Assembly (NCBI RefSeq): GCF_024741135.1
Contig: NZ_JANSUY010000001.1
Coordinates: 124,001-188,000 of the forward strand
Length of the DNA stretch: 64,000 nt
Direction of reading: 5' to 3'
From: Aquiflexum gelatinilyticum
GTDB taxonomy: Bacteria; Bacteroidota; Bacteroidia; Cytophagales; Cyclobacteriaceae
Position numbers and translations under genes: made by a program. Shown in pieces: positions 43,293 through 54,100 of this stretch. Position 1 is the first letter of the stretch, and every line of letters starts with the position of its first letter. Below the pieces are notes generated by a model. It was not told the DNA's origin. It searched no databases and was given only the letters and a program-made list of their open reading frames with translations.

Positions 43293-44429
43293 TTGAATCA
43301 GGAGTTTGATTATATCATCGCAGGGGCAGGGGCATCAGGGCTGAGTTTGGCGCTTTACATGTTGGAAGAGCCTGCTTTGAAAAACAAGCAGATTTTAATT
43401 TTGGATAAGAATGCCAAAAACAGCAATGACCGCACTTGGTGTTTTTGGCAAAAGGAAAAAAGTCCCTTTGACCAAATTCTTCATGCCAGCTGGAATGAGC
43501 TTTTTTTTCATTCTCCGGTTTTCTCTAAAGTACTCGAAATCCAACCCTATCACTACAAGATGTTGCGAAGCAGGGACTTTTACAGATTTTGTTTTAGAAA
43601 AATTAAGGAGTCCAAAAACATCACATTTGTCCAAGAAGAAATCCAAGAAATTAATGATGATGGAACTGTCATTTGTGAAAGTCAGACGTTCAAAGGGAGC
43701 TTTGTCTTCAACAGTGCGTTTGTAGCGATTCCAAAGACTGAAGGCAAATACCATCTTTTGCAGCATTTCAAAGGTTGGTTTATCAAAAGTGAAAAGCCTG
43801 TATTCGATCCAAAAAGACCTGTATTGATGGATTTTAGGATTGACCAAAAGGGAGATTGCCGCTTTATGTACGTCTTGCCAAAAAATGAATACCAAGCATT
43901 GGTGGAGTATACTATATTTTCGGCAAACCTACTCCAAGAGGAAGAATATGAGTTTGCTTTGGAGAAACATTGCCTTGAGGAATTGAAATTAGAATCCTAC
44001 GAAATTGAGGAAACGGAATACGGTGTTATTCCAATGACCAATGAACCAATCCCAAAAAAACAAAGTGGCTGTGTGATAAACATTGGTACCGCCGGAGGGC
44101 ATACTAAAGCCTCAACAGGATATACTTTTGCATTTATCCAAAAGAAATGTAGAAAAATCGCTTCCAATCTGGCTGAAAATAAACTTCCTTTAGAAGGCTT
44201 AGACAGCAAGTTTGACAAATACCTGCTTTATGATTCTATCTTTCTCAGGGTTTTGTCCGAAAAGAATTTTCCTGCATGGCGTGTATTCAGCGAACTTTTC
44301 GAGAAACTCCCGCCTAAAACAGTTTTCGATTTCCTTGATGAAAACACTGATTTATTAACAGATATAAGGGTGATGAATTCTACCCATATTCCGACATTTC
44401 TCAAAGCGGCTTTAAAGGAGATTTTCTGA
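43293..44429 (+). CDS. Lycopene beta-cyclase family protein
   Basis: 378 residues with the FAD-binding IIAGAGASGLSLAL motif and the cyclase hallmark NDRTWCFW (residues 45-52), then CVINIGTAGGHTKASTGYTF. It converts lycopene to beta-carotene in carotenoid synthesis. The only usable start is TTG 43293: a stop (43278-43280) lies in frame just upstream and no ATG occurs before FDYIIAG. The other carotenoid genes are not in this window. The product probably pigments the cells. Confidence 0.9.
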   Translation: MNQEFDYIIAGAGASGLSLALYMLEEPALKNKQILILDKNAKNSNDRTWCFWQKEKSPFDQILHASWNELFFHSPVFSKVLEIQPYHYKMLRSRDFYRFCFRKIKESKNITFVQEEIQEINDDGTVICESQTFKGSFVFNSAFVAIPKTEGKYHLLQHFKGWFIKSEKPVFDPKRPVLMDFRIDQKGDCRFMYVLPKNEYQALVEYTIFSANLLQEEEYEFALEKHCLEELKLESYEIEETEYGVIPMTNEPIPKKQSGCVINIGTAGGHTKASTGYTFAFIQKKCRKIASNLAENKLPLEGLDSKFDKYLLYDSIFLRVLSEKNFPAWRVFSELFEKLPPKTVFDFLDENTDLLTDIRVMNSTHIPTFLKAALKEIF

Positions 44430-44541
44430 TTTATTCAAATGATGGAATTACAAAAATCATAATTTTTAATTCCGATGATCAAAAAAACCTTTTTAAATGA
44501 ATAGCATAAATCCATATTTAACTTGATTTAAATAAATCCCT

Positions 44542-45687
44542 ATGAAACCATCACTTTTCAATTCGTTGTCAAACAAAATGATCGCCCTCATTTGTATCTT
44601 TTCCTTTTCTTTGGTTGGATTTGATTCCTTAGGACAGGAGATGAGTTTTGAGGAATACAATCCTCCTTCAACCTTAGTGGTTCCTGAAAATCCTGTCAAA
44701 AGGGCCAAATTTCCATTTATTGACATCCATAGTCATCAGTGGAATGTCTCACAGGAAAGGGTAAATATCCTTGTCAAGGAAATGGACGAGCTCAATATGG
44801 GTGTCATGGTCAACCTCAGCGGTCGCGGTAGGGGAGCAGCAGGCGACATCGATGGACAGGAATACATGTATTCGATGATCAGGAGGTTCAATGGCGTGGC
44901 ACCGGGGAGATTTATTGTTTTTACCAATCTTTCCTTCAGGGAATTCGGGGCTCCGGGATGGAGCGAAAGAGCCGTAGCCGACTTAGAAAAAGACGTCCAA
45001 AACGGAGCCAATGGTTTGAAGATTTATAAAAGTCTGGGTTTGTCCACCAAAGACATCAATGGAGTCAGGGTTCCGATAGATCATCCTGATTTGGACCCGG
45101 TATGGAAAAAATGTGGTGAATTGGGAATTCCTGTCATCATCCATGCAGCAGATCCTGAGCCTTTTTGGCAGCCTTTGGATGCCAATAATGAGCGTTGGCT
45201 TGAATTAAAACTCAATCCAAACAGAAAAAGGAGCGATACCGATCCCGCTCCTTTTGCCCAAATCATTGCGGAGCAACATCACGTTTTTCAAAAACACCCC
45301 AAAACCACTTTCATCAATGCCCATATGGGTTGGATGGCAAATGATCTGGACAAGGCTAGTGCACATTTGGACAAATATCCAAATGTATATTTTGGAATCG
45401 GCGCTGTCATAGCTGAGTTTGGAAGACAGCCCAAGCGTGCCAACAGGTTTTTCACAGAATATCAGGACAGGATTCTTTTTGCGAAAGATGCCTATAATAA
45501 GGAGGAATTTTATACCTACTTCAGGGTTTTGGAGACTGAAGATGAGTATTTCCCCTATTACAAAAAATACCACGCCTTTTGGAGTATGTACGGACTTGGG
45601 CTCTCTGATGAGGTCCTGAAGAAAGTGTATTACAAGAACGCCATCAAAATCATCCCCAATATCGACAAGAGTGGTTTTCCGGATTGA
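44542..45687 (+). CDS. Exported amidohydrolase-family metal-dependent hydrolase
   Basis: 381 residues: signal peptide (ALICIFSFSLVGFDSLGQ), TIM-barrel amidohydrolase with HSH (DIHSHQW, H63/H65), PVIIHAADPEPF and TFINAHMGW. The late metal-binding site reads LFAKDAYNKEEF, replacing the usual LFGTD. This is the amidohydrolase_2 (decarboxylase/hydrolase) subgroup. The substrate is unknown. Monocistronic. Confidence 0.88.
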   Translation: MKPSLFNSLSNKMIALICIFSFSLVGFDSLGQEMSFEEYNPPSTLVVPENPVKRAKFPFIDIHSHQWNVSQERVNILVKEMDELNMGVMVNLSGRGRGAAGDIDGQEYMYSMIRRFNGVAPGRFIVFTNLSFREFGAPGWSERAVADLEKDVQNGANGLKIYKSLGLSTKDINGVRVPIDHPDLDPVWKKCGELGIPVIIHAADPEPFWQPLDANNERWLELKLNPNRKRSDTDPAPFAQIIAEQHHVFQKHPKTTFINAHMGWMANDLDKASAHLDKYPNVYFGIGAVIAEFGRQPKRANRFFTEYQDRILFAKDAYNKEEFYTYFRVLETEDEYFPYYKKYHAFWSMYGLGLSDEVLKKVYYKNAIKIIPNIDKSGFPD

Positions 45688-45762
45688 TTTAATTGAATGA
45701 TGATTTTCACTTATCGGGAAATAACTACTTAATGATAGGCTTGAAGTTCAAAATAACTAACT

Positions 45763-45790
45763 GTCGACCATGGACTGTGGTCTATGGCCT
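45763..45790. repeat. Short word tract with inverted copies
   Basis: GTCGACCATGGACTGTGG followed by TCTATGGCCT is a self-similar CCATGGACT/GGTCTATGG stretch. It lies between convergent genes. No T-run follows, so it does not look like a terminator. Confidence 0.45.
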
Positions 45791-45793
45791 CAC

Positions 45794-47194
45794 TTAAATC
45801 CCCTCAAATAACTCAAAACTCTCCATGTACTCGGGAATAATCGGATGCCAATCCAATTCTTCTTGGAGTCTGGAAGCCAATCCCTCAGATGCTTCTTTTT
45901 CACCGTGGACGAGAAATACTTTTTTGGGCCTAGAAGTAAAGCCTTCAGCCCATTCTATCAGTTCGTCCTGATCCGCATGGGCAGAAAGTCCCTCGATATA
46001 AAAAACTTTTGCTTTGACAGGAACATCAATGCCATACATTCTGGCGGTTTCTTCTCCATCAAGGATTCTTCTTCCCCTTGTCCCTTCAGCCTGAAAACCA
46101 ACAAAAATGATGCTATCCTGTTCGTTTGGAAGCCTGTGGTACAAATGGTGAAGTATTCTTCCTCCTGTTGCCATGCCACTGGCAGAGATGATGATGGCAT
46201 CGCCCCGTAGGTTATTGAGAGACATGGAAGATTCCTGACTTTGGTAATAATGCAGGTTTTTATGCAAAAAAGGATTACAACCTTCTTCTTCAATCACAGA
46301 ACAAAGTCTGTGGTAAGTAGGGAAATCCTTGTACATTTTAGTGACATCAATGGCCATTGGGCTATCTACATAAATGGGGATATCCGGTATTTTTCCTTTT
46401 TGCTGGAGCAAGTGGAGGTAATAAAGGATCATCTGTGTCCTTCCTACCGCAAAAGCAGGAATAACAGCCACCCCGCCGTTTCTGAATGTTTCCCTGATGG
46501 CCCTTCCAAGTTCTTCCTCGGGCTTTGGATTGGGTTGCTTTCTGTTTCCATAGGTAGACTCCATCAGGAGTATATCCGCAAAAGGGACTCTTGCGGGAGG
46601 ATTGAATATCGGGTCGTGGTACCTTCCCAAATCACCTGAAAATACGATTTTCTTTTCCTGATTCTCCCCTTTGACTTTGATCTTAAGGATGGCTGCGCCT
46701 AGGATATGACCAGCATTAAAATAGGTAAACGAAATACGGTCGTCAATCTTTTCTTCCTGCTCCATGTAAATCGGCTTCATAAGTGGAAAAACTTTTTCAG
46801 CATCTTCCTTAGTGTATAATGGTTGGGGTTTTTCATGACGGGAATAACCTTTTTTCTGGGCATAAGCAGCTTCTTCTTCTTGGAGTTTGGCCGAATCCAA
46901 GAGGAGGATTTTGGTGAGTTCCATTGTTGGAAAGGTACAATAGACCGGTCCTTCAAATCCTTCCTTGACCAGTTTGGGCAAATACCCTGTGTGGTCAATA
47001 TGGGCATGGGTAAGGATCACCATTTTAATTTGGGCAGGGTCTATTGGGAATACATCCCAGTTTCTAAGCCTGTATTCTTTCATCCCTTGAAAAAGGCCGC
47101 AGTCCACAAGGATTTTAAGATGGTCGATTTCGAGTAAATACCTTGAGCCGGTGACAGTCTTTGCTCCCCCTAAAAACTTGAGTTTTACTTGCAT
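45794..47194 (-). CDS. MBL-fold beta-CASP RNA nuclease-like protein (CPSF/Ysh1-like)
   Basis: 466 residues: metallo-beta-lactamase core with LTHAHIDHTGY (H63, H65, D67, H68) and FSGDLGRYHDPI, the beta-CASP insert (ESTYGNRKQP, AFAVGRTQMIL), SASGMATGGRILHHL, and the C-terminal SAHADQDELIEW. This is the KH-less CPSF-73-type archaeal/bacterial family, predicted RNA exo/endonucleases. Physiological RNA targets are unknown. Monocistronic. Confidence 0.9.
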   Translation of the reverse strand: MQVKLKFLGGAKTVTGSRYLLEIDHLKILVDCGLFQGMKEYRLRNWDVFPIDPAQIKMVILTHAHIDHTGYLPKLVKEGFEGPVYCTFPTMELTKILLLDSAKLQEEEAAYAQKKGYSRHEKPQPLYTKEDAEKVFPLMKPIYMEQEEKIDDRISFTYFNAGHILGAAILKIKVKGENQEKKIVFSGDLGRYHDPIFNPPARVPFADILLMESTYGNRKQPNPKPEEELGRAIRETFRNGGVAVIPAFAVGRTQMILYYLHLLQQKGKIPDIPIYVDSPMAIDVTKMYKDFPTYHRLCSVIEEEGCNPFLHKNLHYYQSQESSMSLNNLRGDAIIISASGMATGGRILHHLYHRLPNEQDSIIFVGFQAEGTRGRRILDGEETARMYGIDVPVKAKVFYIEGLSAHADQDELIEWAEGFTSRPKKVFLVHGEKEASEGLASRLQEELDWHPIIPEYMESFELFEGI

Positions 47195-47346
47195 CTTCTT
47201 TTGGGTTTGTTGTATCCTAAAAATACGATTTTAATCGAAGCTTAACTGTGATAATTGTCCGTTTTTCCATTCTCTCTAGGTATTTATTTCAACCGAAATT
47301 TTGGCTTTAGGCACCTTTAAAAAAAGTACAGATCAATGTTCAAAAA

Positions 47347-47373
47347 TAAGCGGGATACTTGTGGGTATCCCGC
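47347..47373 (-). terminator. Terminator of the PadR-PspC operon
   Basis: GCGGGATAC and GTATCCCGC form a perfect 9-pair stem with a 6-base loop (47350-47373), followed on the reverse strand by TTATTTTTG. It lies about 36 bases past the PspC gene stop. Confidence 0.8.
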
Positions 47374-47408
47374 CATGGTAATTATCGGTTTAGTTTTTGA
47401 TTATGTTA

Positions 47409-49316
47409 CTACTTCATAAAATAGGCTCCTTCGAATTTTACCCTTGACAGGCTATCGGCAGAGGTGGTTTTGCCGGCATCATTACAAGTAAGGCAAAGCA
47501 AACCGTTTTCATTAAACACCCAATGGTTGCGGGAGTTGATATCCCGTGTTTTGTAGCCATTTCTGTGGATGGTATTTTCAATGATAGGGATGATCGATTT
47601 GTCCATCACAAAAGGTCTGTCATAGGGCATCTCAAGGTTGAGTCTAAGGTTTTGAACCCTGAATTTTTCCAATTCATTCAAGTTGATGGATCTTTCAAAG
47701 ATTATCGTCGAGTCTTGGACTTTGTAGCCGTATTGGATAGATTCAGCGTTTTTCAAGGCATCTGCTTTGTTTTTCCCTCTAGCTTCAAAGCGCTGAAGCA
47801 AAATCGGCTCAGCTGCATCTGTCCCATCGAGTTGTAGTCTGACTTCGTCAAATATTCCGTCAATGTTATCATTTGCTACAGATTTGAGAACCATAGTACC
47901 CGGAGTAAAGGCCAAAGTCTGTTCAACGTTGTGGGTTGCTTCAGTCTTGAAATTAGCCACTACCCTTGGGATCTGGAAGGCACATAATCCTATACTCAGC
48001 AACCAAACTCCCAAAGCAACTAGGCCGAATCTTGCATCGATGATGCTCTTTTTGATCAAGACAGAGATCCCTAAAAGGACGATGATGATACCCGGGATAA
48101 GCATGACCACACTAGCTGATATTGCAAGCCATACCGGTACGATTTCGGTGATCCATTCCATGGGGATGCTTTCCCTTATTCCAAGATATACATCGTTTCC
48201 TGGAGCTATGCCAAAGTACACTCCAAGCAAAGCCAAAGGTGCTATGGTGATAGCCATTCCGATGATAAATATGATCAATCCGAAGAAAACCCTGATGACG
48301 GCGAGCAGGAAGGAACCCAAAGGTCCCAGTGCCTCTCCAAGTGCATTGATTACTTTACCCAGAAACCTGAAAGGTGCCAATAAGATTTTTCTAGACTGAC
48401 TTTCCTCTTTGGGCATGATCGGGTTTTGGTTTGCCCTGATCGTTGTTTCGATATTGTCCAAGGTGATGGCTCCACCTTTCATCTCAATTCGCTCCGTGAT
48501 TGATTTTGCCACAGGGGTGATGATCCAAAGGATAATGTAAATCACAAATCCCGATCCACCTGCAAAAATCAAACCTATAAACAGTAATCTCATCCATATT
48601 ACTTCTATCCCAAAATAAGCCGCCAATCCGCTGGCTACACCTCCTAATGTTTTGTCATCAGGATTTCGGTAAAGCTTTTTGATATTTTTGTCCTCAGGCT
48701 CATCATAGGATACAGGAAGAATTACCCATAAAACGATGTAAGCGATGATGGCAAAGAATCCGAATGAAAGGCTGAAGTTAAAGTTCCAAGGTAGAAAATC
48801 CCACCCCGGACTACCGAGCTTGAGGTTACCGCTGAAGATCAGCAGAATCGCCACCAACCTGGTCCAAAGCGGGTCTATGGAAAGGTAATTTGCAAAACCT
48901 GCACAGACTCCACCAAGGATTTTTCGGTTTTCCAATCTGGTCAGTTTCTTATAACCCTTGGTATTTTCATTGGGAGTAATATGCTTGTAGTAATCATATT
49001 CCTCCTGGGTTTCTTCTTTTTTGTCTTCGGCCTTTTCATCCAATTCCTCTTCAATGGCTTTGAAATCGGCAATGGTACCCATTTTTTCAATCAGGCTGTT
49101 GACATTGTCAGCAGTGATAACCTGTTTGTTGTTTTTCAGGTTGCTCAGAAATATCTCAGCGATCCGGTTTTCGATATCGGATATGATTTCCTGATTGTCC
49201 GCATAATGTGAAAAATGCCTGTTGATTGATTCAAGGTATTTTTTCAATGTGGTATAACCATCCTCTTCTATGTGAAACAGGATCCCACTGATGTTGATGC
49301 TTATTGTCTTTTTCAT
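47409..49316 (-). CDS. Double PspC-domain membrane protein
   Basis: 635 residues: a soluble N-terminal part (about 1-120) with NISGILFHIEEDGYTTLKK, two PspC domains (RLENRKILGGVCAGFANYL and RNPDDKTLGGVASGLAAYFG), several further TM helices, and a C-terminal beta-rich exported part (FDEVRLQLDGTDAAEP). PspC modules sense envelope stress in the phage-shock response. It starts 3 bases after the PadR gene, so both are one unit. No other psp gene is visible. Confidence 0.9.
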   Translation of the reverse strand: MKKTISINISGILFHIEEDGYTTLKKYLESINRHFSHYADNQEIISDIENRIAEIFLSNLKNNKQVITADNVNSLIEKMGTIADFKAIEEELDEKAEDKKEETQEEYDYYKHITPNENTKGYKKLTRLENRKILGGVCAGFANYLSIDPLWTRLVAILLIFSGNLKLGSPGWDFLPWNFNFSLSFGFFAIIAYIVLWVILPVSYDEPEDKNIKKLYRNPDDKTLGGVASGLAAYFGIEVIWMRLLFIGLIFAGGSGFVIYIILWIITPVAKSITERIEMKGGAITLDNIETTIRANQNPIMPKEESQSRKILLAPFRFLGKVINALGEALGPLGSFLLAVIRVFFGLIIFIIGMAITIAPLALLGVYFGIAPGNDVYLGIRESIPMEWITEIVPVWLAISASVVMLIPGIIIVLLGISVLIKKSIIDARFGLVALGVWLLSIGLCAFQIPRVVANFKTEATHNVEQTLAFTPGTMVLKSVANDNIDGIFDEVRLQLDGTDAAEPILLQRFEARGKNKADALKNAESIQYGYKVQDSTIIFERSINLNELEKFRVQNLRLNLEMPYDRPFVMDKSIIPIIENTIHRNGYKTRDINSRNHWVFNENGLLCLTCNDAGKTTSADSLSRVKFEGAYFMK

Positions 49317-49319
49317 GGC

Positions 49320-49649
49320 TTATTTCTTTGAGGTGATTAATTGGGTAGAATTGACCAGGGAATCCCAGGTTTCATTCAAGGTTTCTAAAAACCGTGATCC
49401 TTCTTCGGTGATGGAGTAATACTTTCTCGGCGGTCCTGATTCGGATTCGACCCATTTGTAGGACACCAAAGCCGCATTTTTAAGTCTGTTTAGCAAAGGG
49501 TACAGCGTACCTTCCACTACGATCATCTTGGCATCAGTAAGTTCCTCTATCATATCTGAGGCATATACTTCTCCTCTGGCGATGATATGCAAAATGCAGA
49601 ACTCCAGAAGTCCTTTCCGCATTTGTATCTGGGTGTTTGAAGCGTTCAT
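49320..49649 (-). CDS. PadR-family transcriptional regulator
   Basis: 109 residues with the winged-helix pattern LLEFCILHIIARGEVYASDMI, VEGTLYPLLNRLKNAALVSY and PPRKYYSITEEGSRFLETL. It precedes the PspC gene directly and probably controls this operon, a layout repeated in many Bacteroidota. The effector is unknown. Confidence 0.92.
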   Translation of the reverse strand: MNASNTQIQMRKGLLEFCILHIIARGEVYASDMIEELTDAKMIVVEGTLYPLLNRLKNAALVSYKWVESESGPPRKYYSITEEGSRFLETLNETWDSLVNSTQLITSKK

Positions 49650-50042
49650 TTTTTCTAAGTGGTTTAGTTACCAAAGGGCAGTTCTTTAAGCTCGGATATG
49701 CCCCTTTTCTCTTTCTCACTTAGAAAAACTGTACCAAAGTGTAAAACAGTACCTTGTATTACAAGACATGTATGTATAAAAAGGTACCCAAAATTTAAAA
49801 AAAAATAAAAAAAGTTGATTTTTTTTCAATGGAGGCATTTTTTGACCAAAAGTTGACCAAGAGATTTTTTTTAGGCTCAACATACAAAAAGGATTTTAGC
49901 AAAAGTAGGTGTGGCTGAAGTGGACAATTTTATGTACGCTTGCGAACAGGTTTTTGGCTTTGTCTTACTTTTTATTTTTGATTAAGACGCTTTTTCCTTA
50001 ACTATTTATTTTTACTTTGCATCATAATTTAATACACGATTA
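49650..50042. other. Intergenic region between PadR operon and PorV-like gene
   Basis: 393 bases between divergent genes. It holds the operator-like cluster at 49731-49788, AT-rich homopolymer stretches (about 49795-49835) and then ordinary sequence up to the PorV-like start. A TACTTTG element (50012-50018) is close to TAnnTTTG, about 25 bases upstream of the ATG. No gene is seen. Confidence 0.5.
49731..49788. promoter_or_regulatory. Putative PadR operator cluster
   Basis: GTACC occurs at 49731-49735, 49749-49753 and, as GGTACC, at 49783-49788. Between them lies the palindrome CTTGTA-T-TACAAG (49753-49765). The cluster is about 80-140 bases upstream of the padR-like ATG. The symmetry suggests autoregulation, but the match to characterised PadR sites is not exact. 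Confidence 0.4.
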
Positions 50043-51155
50043 ATGGTGATTATCAGGTATTTTATTGGAATACTGTTGTTTTTTAGCGTAGCCAAGCTTA
50101 ATGCCCAAACAATAGCACCTAAGTATTCCAATGAATTCATGAACATTGGTATTGGCGCTCGTGCACTCGGAATGGGAGGTGCGCAGGTATCCTCTGTCCG
50201 GGATGTGACAGCAGCTTACTGGAATCCTGCAGGTCTGATCGGGATTCGGCATCAGCATGAGTTTGCGATGATGCATGCGGAGTATTTTGCAGGGATTGCC
50301 AAGTTTGACTACCTCGGGTACAGTACCAGTATTGATATGGACAATTCCATAGGTGTTTCATTGATCCGGTTTGGGGTGGATGATATTCCCGATACCAGGT
50401 TTTTGTACGATGCCAATGGAGCATTGAATTACAACAATATCCAATTTTTCAATGCAGCTGACTATGCTTTGATGCTGTCATATGCACGTGATGTTAGCGA
50501 TGTATTCAAAATTGGTTTCAATGGGAAAGTCATTCATAGAAATGTAGGAAAATTTGCCCAGGCTTGGGGTTTTGGAATGGACGTGGGTGGGATTTTCCTT
50601 TTGGAACAATGGCGCTTTGGATTCATGCTGCGAGACATTACCACGACTTTCAATGCTTGGTTTCATAATGCGGAACTTGTTAGGGATATTTATGCCCAAA
50701 CAAACAATCAGATTCCTGTCAATTCCATTGAACTTACCCTGCCTAGAGCTATATTCAGTGTGACTAGGGATGTTGAGATCAATGATGAATTCAGGGTGCA
50801 AGGGGTATTTGACCTTGATTTTACTTTTGACGGTAGGAGAAATACCCTCGTGAGGACAGGGTTGGTCAGTGTAGATCCAAGGTTGGGAATAGAAGCATCT
50901 TATCGAAACATGGTTTTCCTGAGGGCCGGAGGCAGCAATGTGCAGCGAATTAAGGATTTTGATGCGACTTACTATACGTCATGGAAACCTAGTTTTGGTT
51001 TGGGAGTATTTCTCAATGAAAAGTTCCAGATTGATTATGCCCTTTCAGATATAGGTGGAATCTCTCAAACGCCCTATTCGCATGTATTCAGTGTAAAAGT
51101 GAGTTTGAAAGAACACGAACAAAAATTCAGATTGAACAAAGGATGGGAATATTAA
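50043..51155 (+). CDS. PorV/PorQ-family outer-membrane protein (PorV2-like)
   Basis: 370 residues: signal peptide (IRYFIGILLFFSVAKLNAQ) and the FadL-like PorV pattern KYSNEFMNIGIGARALGMGGAQV, DVTAAYWNPAGL, followed by beta strands to the C-terminus. PorV-family barrels carry type IX secretion cargo to the sortase at the outer membrane. The gene is 1 base before a PorU-like gene, so the pair is likely co-translated and works together. Distinct from canonical PorV by context; I call it PorV2-like with moderate certainty. Confidence 0.82.
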   Translation: MVIIRYFIGILLFFSVAKLNAQTIAPKYSNEFMNIGIGARALGMGGAQVSSVRDVTAAYWNPAGLIGIRHQHEFAMMHAEYFAGIAKFDYLGYSTSIDMDNSIGVSLIRFGVDDIPDTRFLYDANGALNYNNIQFFNAADYALMLSYARDVSDVFKIGFNGKVIHRNVGKFAQAWGFGMDVGGIFLLEQWRFGFMLRDITTTFNAWFHNAELVRDIYAQTNNQIPVNSIELTLPRAIFSVTRDVEINDEFRVQGVFDLDFTFDGRRNTLVRTGLVSVDPRLGIEASYRNMVFLRAGGSNVQRIKDFDATYYTSWKPSFGLGVFLNEKFQIDYALSDIGGISQTPYSHVFSVKVSLKEHEQKFRLNKGWEY

Positions 51156-51156
51156 C

Positions 51157-54100
51157 ATGGTAAAAAGAATCTTTTTTTCAATAGTGGTATTCTTTTGTTC
51201 CGCTTTGGCATTTGCGCAAAGCGGATGGATAGATTATAACCAGACATATTATAAAATCCCCACTGCTTCCGATGGTATTCACAGGCTGAATTTTACATCT
51301 CTATCTGCATCAGGCCTCAACCCAAATATCATTGACCCCCGCAATATCCGGATATTTCACAGGGGAGAGGAAGTCGCGGTTTTTGTTCAGGGACAGGAGG
51401 ACGGAAAGTTTGATCCCACAGACTATATTGATTTTTACGGTAAAAAGAATGACGGGACCCTTGATGCTGGATTTTACAAGGATCCTGCCTACCAAGGCAA
51501 CACCATGTATAATATCCATAATGATACTACTGCATTTTTTCTGACTTTGTCGCCCGGTATTCAAGGTAAAAGAATGGCAGTCAGGCAAGCGCCGGATTCC
51601 GCCTTTCCTATACAAAACAATTACCAGACAATCAGGCAGGAGGTATATTCGGAAAATTATAACCTTGGACAGATTTACAATCCTGGAGTATATCTTTCTG
51701 ATTTTGAAGAAGGAAGCGGATGGGTAAGTGCGGCAATTACAAAGACTAATCCCAGAACCATTACCTTGGCTGAACTTGGTCAGGTGCCCGCCACAGGAAG
51801 TGTAAAAATAGAAATCGGACTTACAGGTAGGTCTGCTACTCCACATATATCTATAATCAGTGTGGGGCCCAATTCCAGTACATTGAGGCAAGTAGCTTCT
51901 TTTGACTACACTGATTATCAGGCGGTCCACCGGGAGTTGGAGGTTTTGCCTTCAGATTTTAATGCCAACGGTTCCATTGCTATCCGTGTATCCTCGGCAG
52001 GCACTAGCGCTACTGACAATGTTTCCATTGCATACCTCAGATTGACCTATCCAAAAGCGGTCGAAAATGGGGATTTTTCAAAGGAGATCTTTATATCCGG
52101 TCCTGAAACCGGTAGGATTCAGATCGGTAATGTGCTTTCCGATTATCTTGCATTAGAAGTGTCGGATCCCAATAATCCTGTGATGGTCCCTGTCACAAAG
52201 ACCGGTAATCAGGTCAGCTTTGTAGCAGGAATAAGTGGTTCACCAAGCAAAGTGATTGTGGAAAATCAATTGGACGTAGTCAAGATTGCAGGAATGACGC
52301 CGGTTAGATTCAGGAATTTGCTTGGGCAAAGAGCAGATTATATCGTGATATCTCACAAGATTTTGAGAAGGCCTTCTTCCACCTATCCCGACCCTGTCAA
52401 TGCACACGCTGCCCACAGGGCCTCTCCACAAGGCGGGGGATATGATACTTTGGTGGTCAATATCGATGACCTGTATAATCAGTTTACTTTTGGAGAAAAA
52501 ACGCCTTTGGCAGTTTATGAGTTTTTGAGGGCTTATTATCCTGTACACAAACCTGATTTTCTCCTTTTGATAGGTAGGGCAATGGGTATTTTTTCCACAG
52601 CAAGGGCCGGAGGAGTCAATTATTTTTACAGGAAAAACCCATCTGTATTTCAGTTTCAGGATATTATCCCACCGGCAGGTTATCCTTATGCGGACAACAA
52701 TTACACGATGGGACTTGACCCGGAAAATCCCAGTCTAGCTGCCATATCCATTGGAAGGGTTCCTGCCCGAAATCCTGATCAGGTTGCAGCCTATCTTGAC
52801 AAGGTAAAAGAGAAAGATGCCCTCGGGGTATCTGAGGATTGGCAAAAAGAAGTGGTTCACCTTAGCGGCGGTGTATCGGCATTTGAGCTCAACAGGTACT
52901 TTGGTTTCTTAAACGGATTCAAAAATATCATTGAAGGACCTTACATGGGAGCCAATGTTACTACTTACAGAAAGCGCTCCAATTCCACCATTGAATTGAT
53001 TGACATTTCGGCAGATATCAACAGGGGCACAAGTTTGGTGACTTTTTTTGGTCATGGATCGCCTTCTTTGATTGATATTGAAATAGGCTTCGCATCAGAT
53101 CCCAATTTGGGATATGCCAATAAAGGAAAATACCCGATGTTGCTGTTGAACGGCTGTGATGCCGGAAACTCATTTGGCAATGCTTATACTTTTGGAGAGG
53201 ATTGGGTATTGACTCCGGAGAAAGGGGCCACAAATTTCATGGCTCATGCGAATATCGGTGTGGATGTATACCTCCGCAGGTACAGTGAATCATTTTATAT
53301 CAAAGCTTTTTCAGATTCTACGACGATTTACCAACCTGTTGGAATAGTTAGGAGGGAGGCAGAAAAATGGTTTTTCGCTAGATATGGAGAATCTGCAGTC
53401 AACCGTTCTCATGCCGAACAGCTGGTCATGTTGGGTGATCCTGCGATAAGGCTATTTCCTGCAAATAAGGCGGATTATTCTGTTCTGGAACCTGATGTGA
53501 CTTTAGGTAGCTACGAAGGAGAGACCTTCAACGCGCTCGCTGATTCTCTAAAATTCTCTTTTGTTCTCAAAAATATCGGAAGAGTGGATTTGGATTCTCT
53601 CCATTTTAAAGTTTCCAGAAGACTGCCAGATGGGACACAGATCAACTATCCTTTGGTCACCATTCCTCCTGTCTATAGGAAAGACACGCTTGACTTCATG
53701 ATTCCAAATACAGGAATACAGTCCTTTGGAGATAATATTTTTACCTTGGAAATCAATCCTTCAAGAGAAATTCCTGAGATGACGTATAGTAACAATTCTG
53801 TTACGGTCACCAAATTCATCCCATTGAGTGGAACAATACATCTAATTCCTGAAAATTTTGGTATTGTCAACCAAACTGAAATCAATCTTATTGCTCAGAT
53901 TCCCGGAAAATCGGTCGAACCAAGAAATCTTGTCATTCAGCTTGATACAGCGGCCAACTTTTCATCAGCTACGCGAAGGGAAACAAGAATAACCACGTCC
54001 AATCTTGCCAATTGGGAAATCAATTTGTTTCAAAATATTCCCCAACGGGACTCTGTCACCTTCTATTGGAGATCTAGATTTTTAGACCCAAGGGAAGGTG

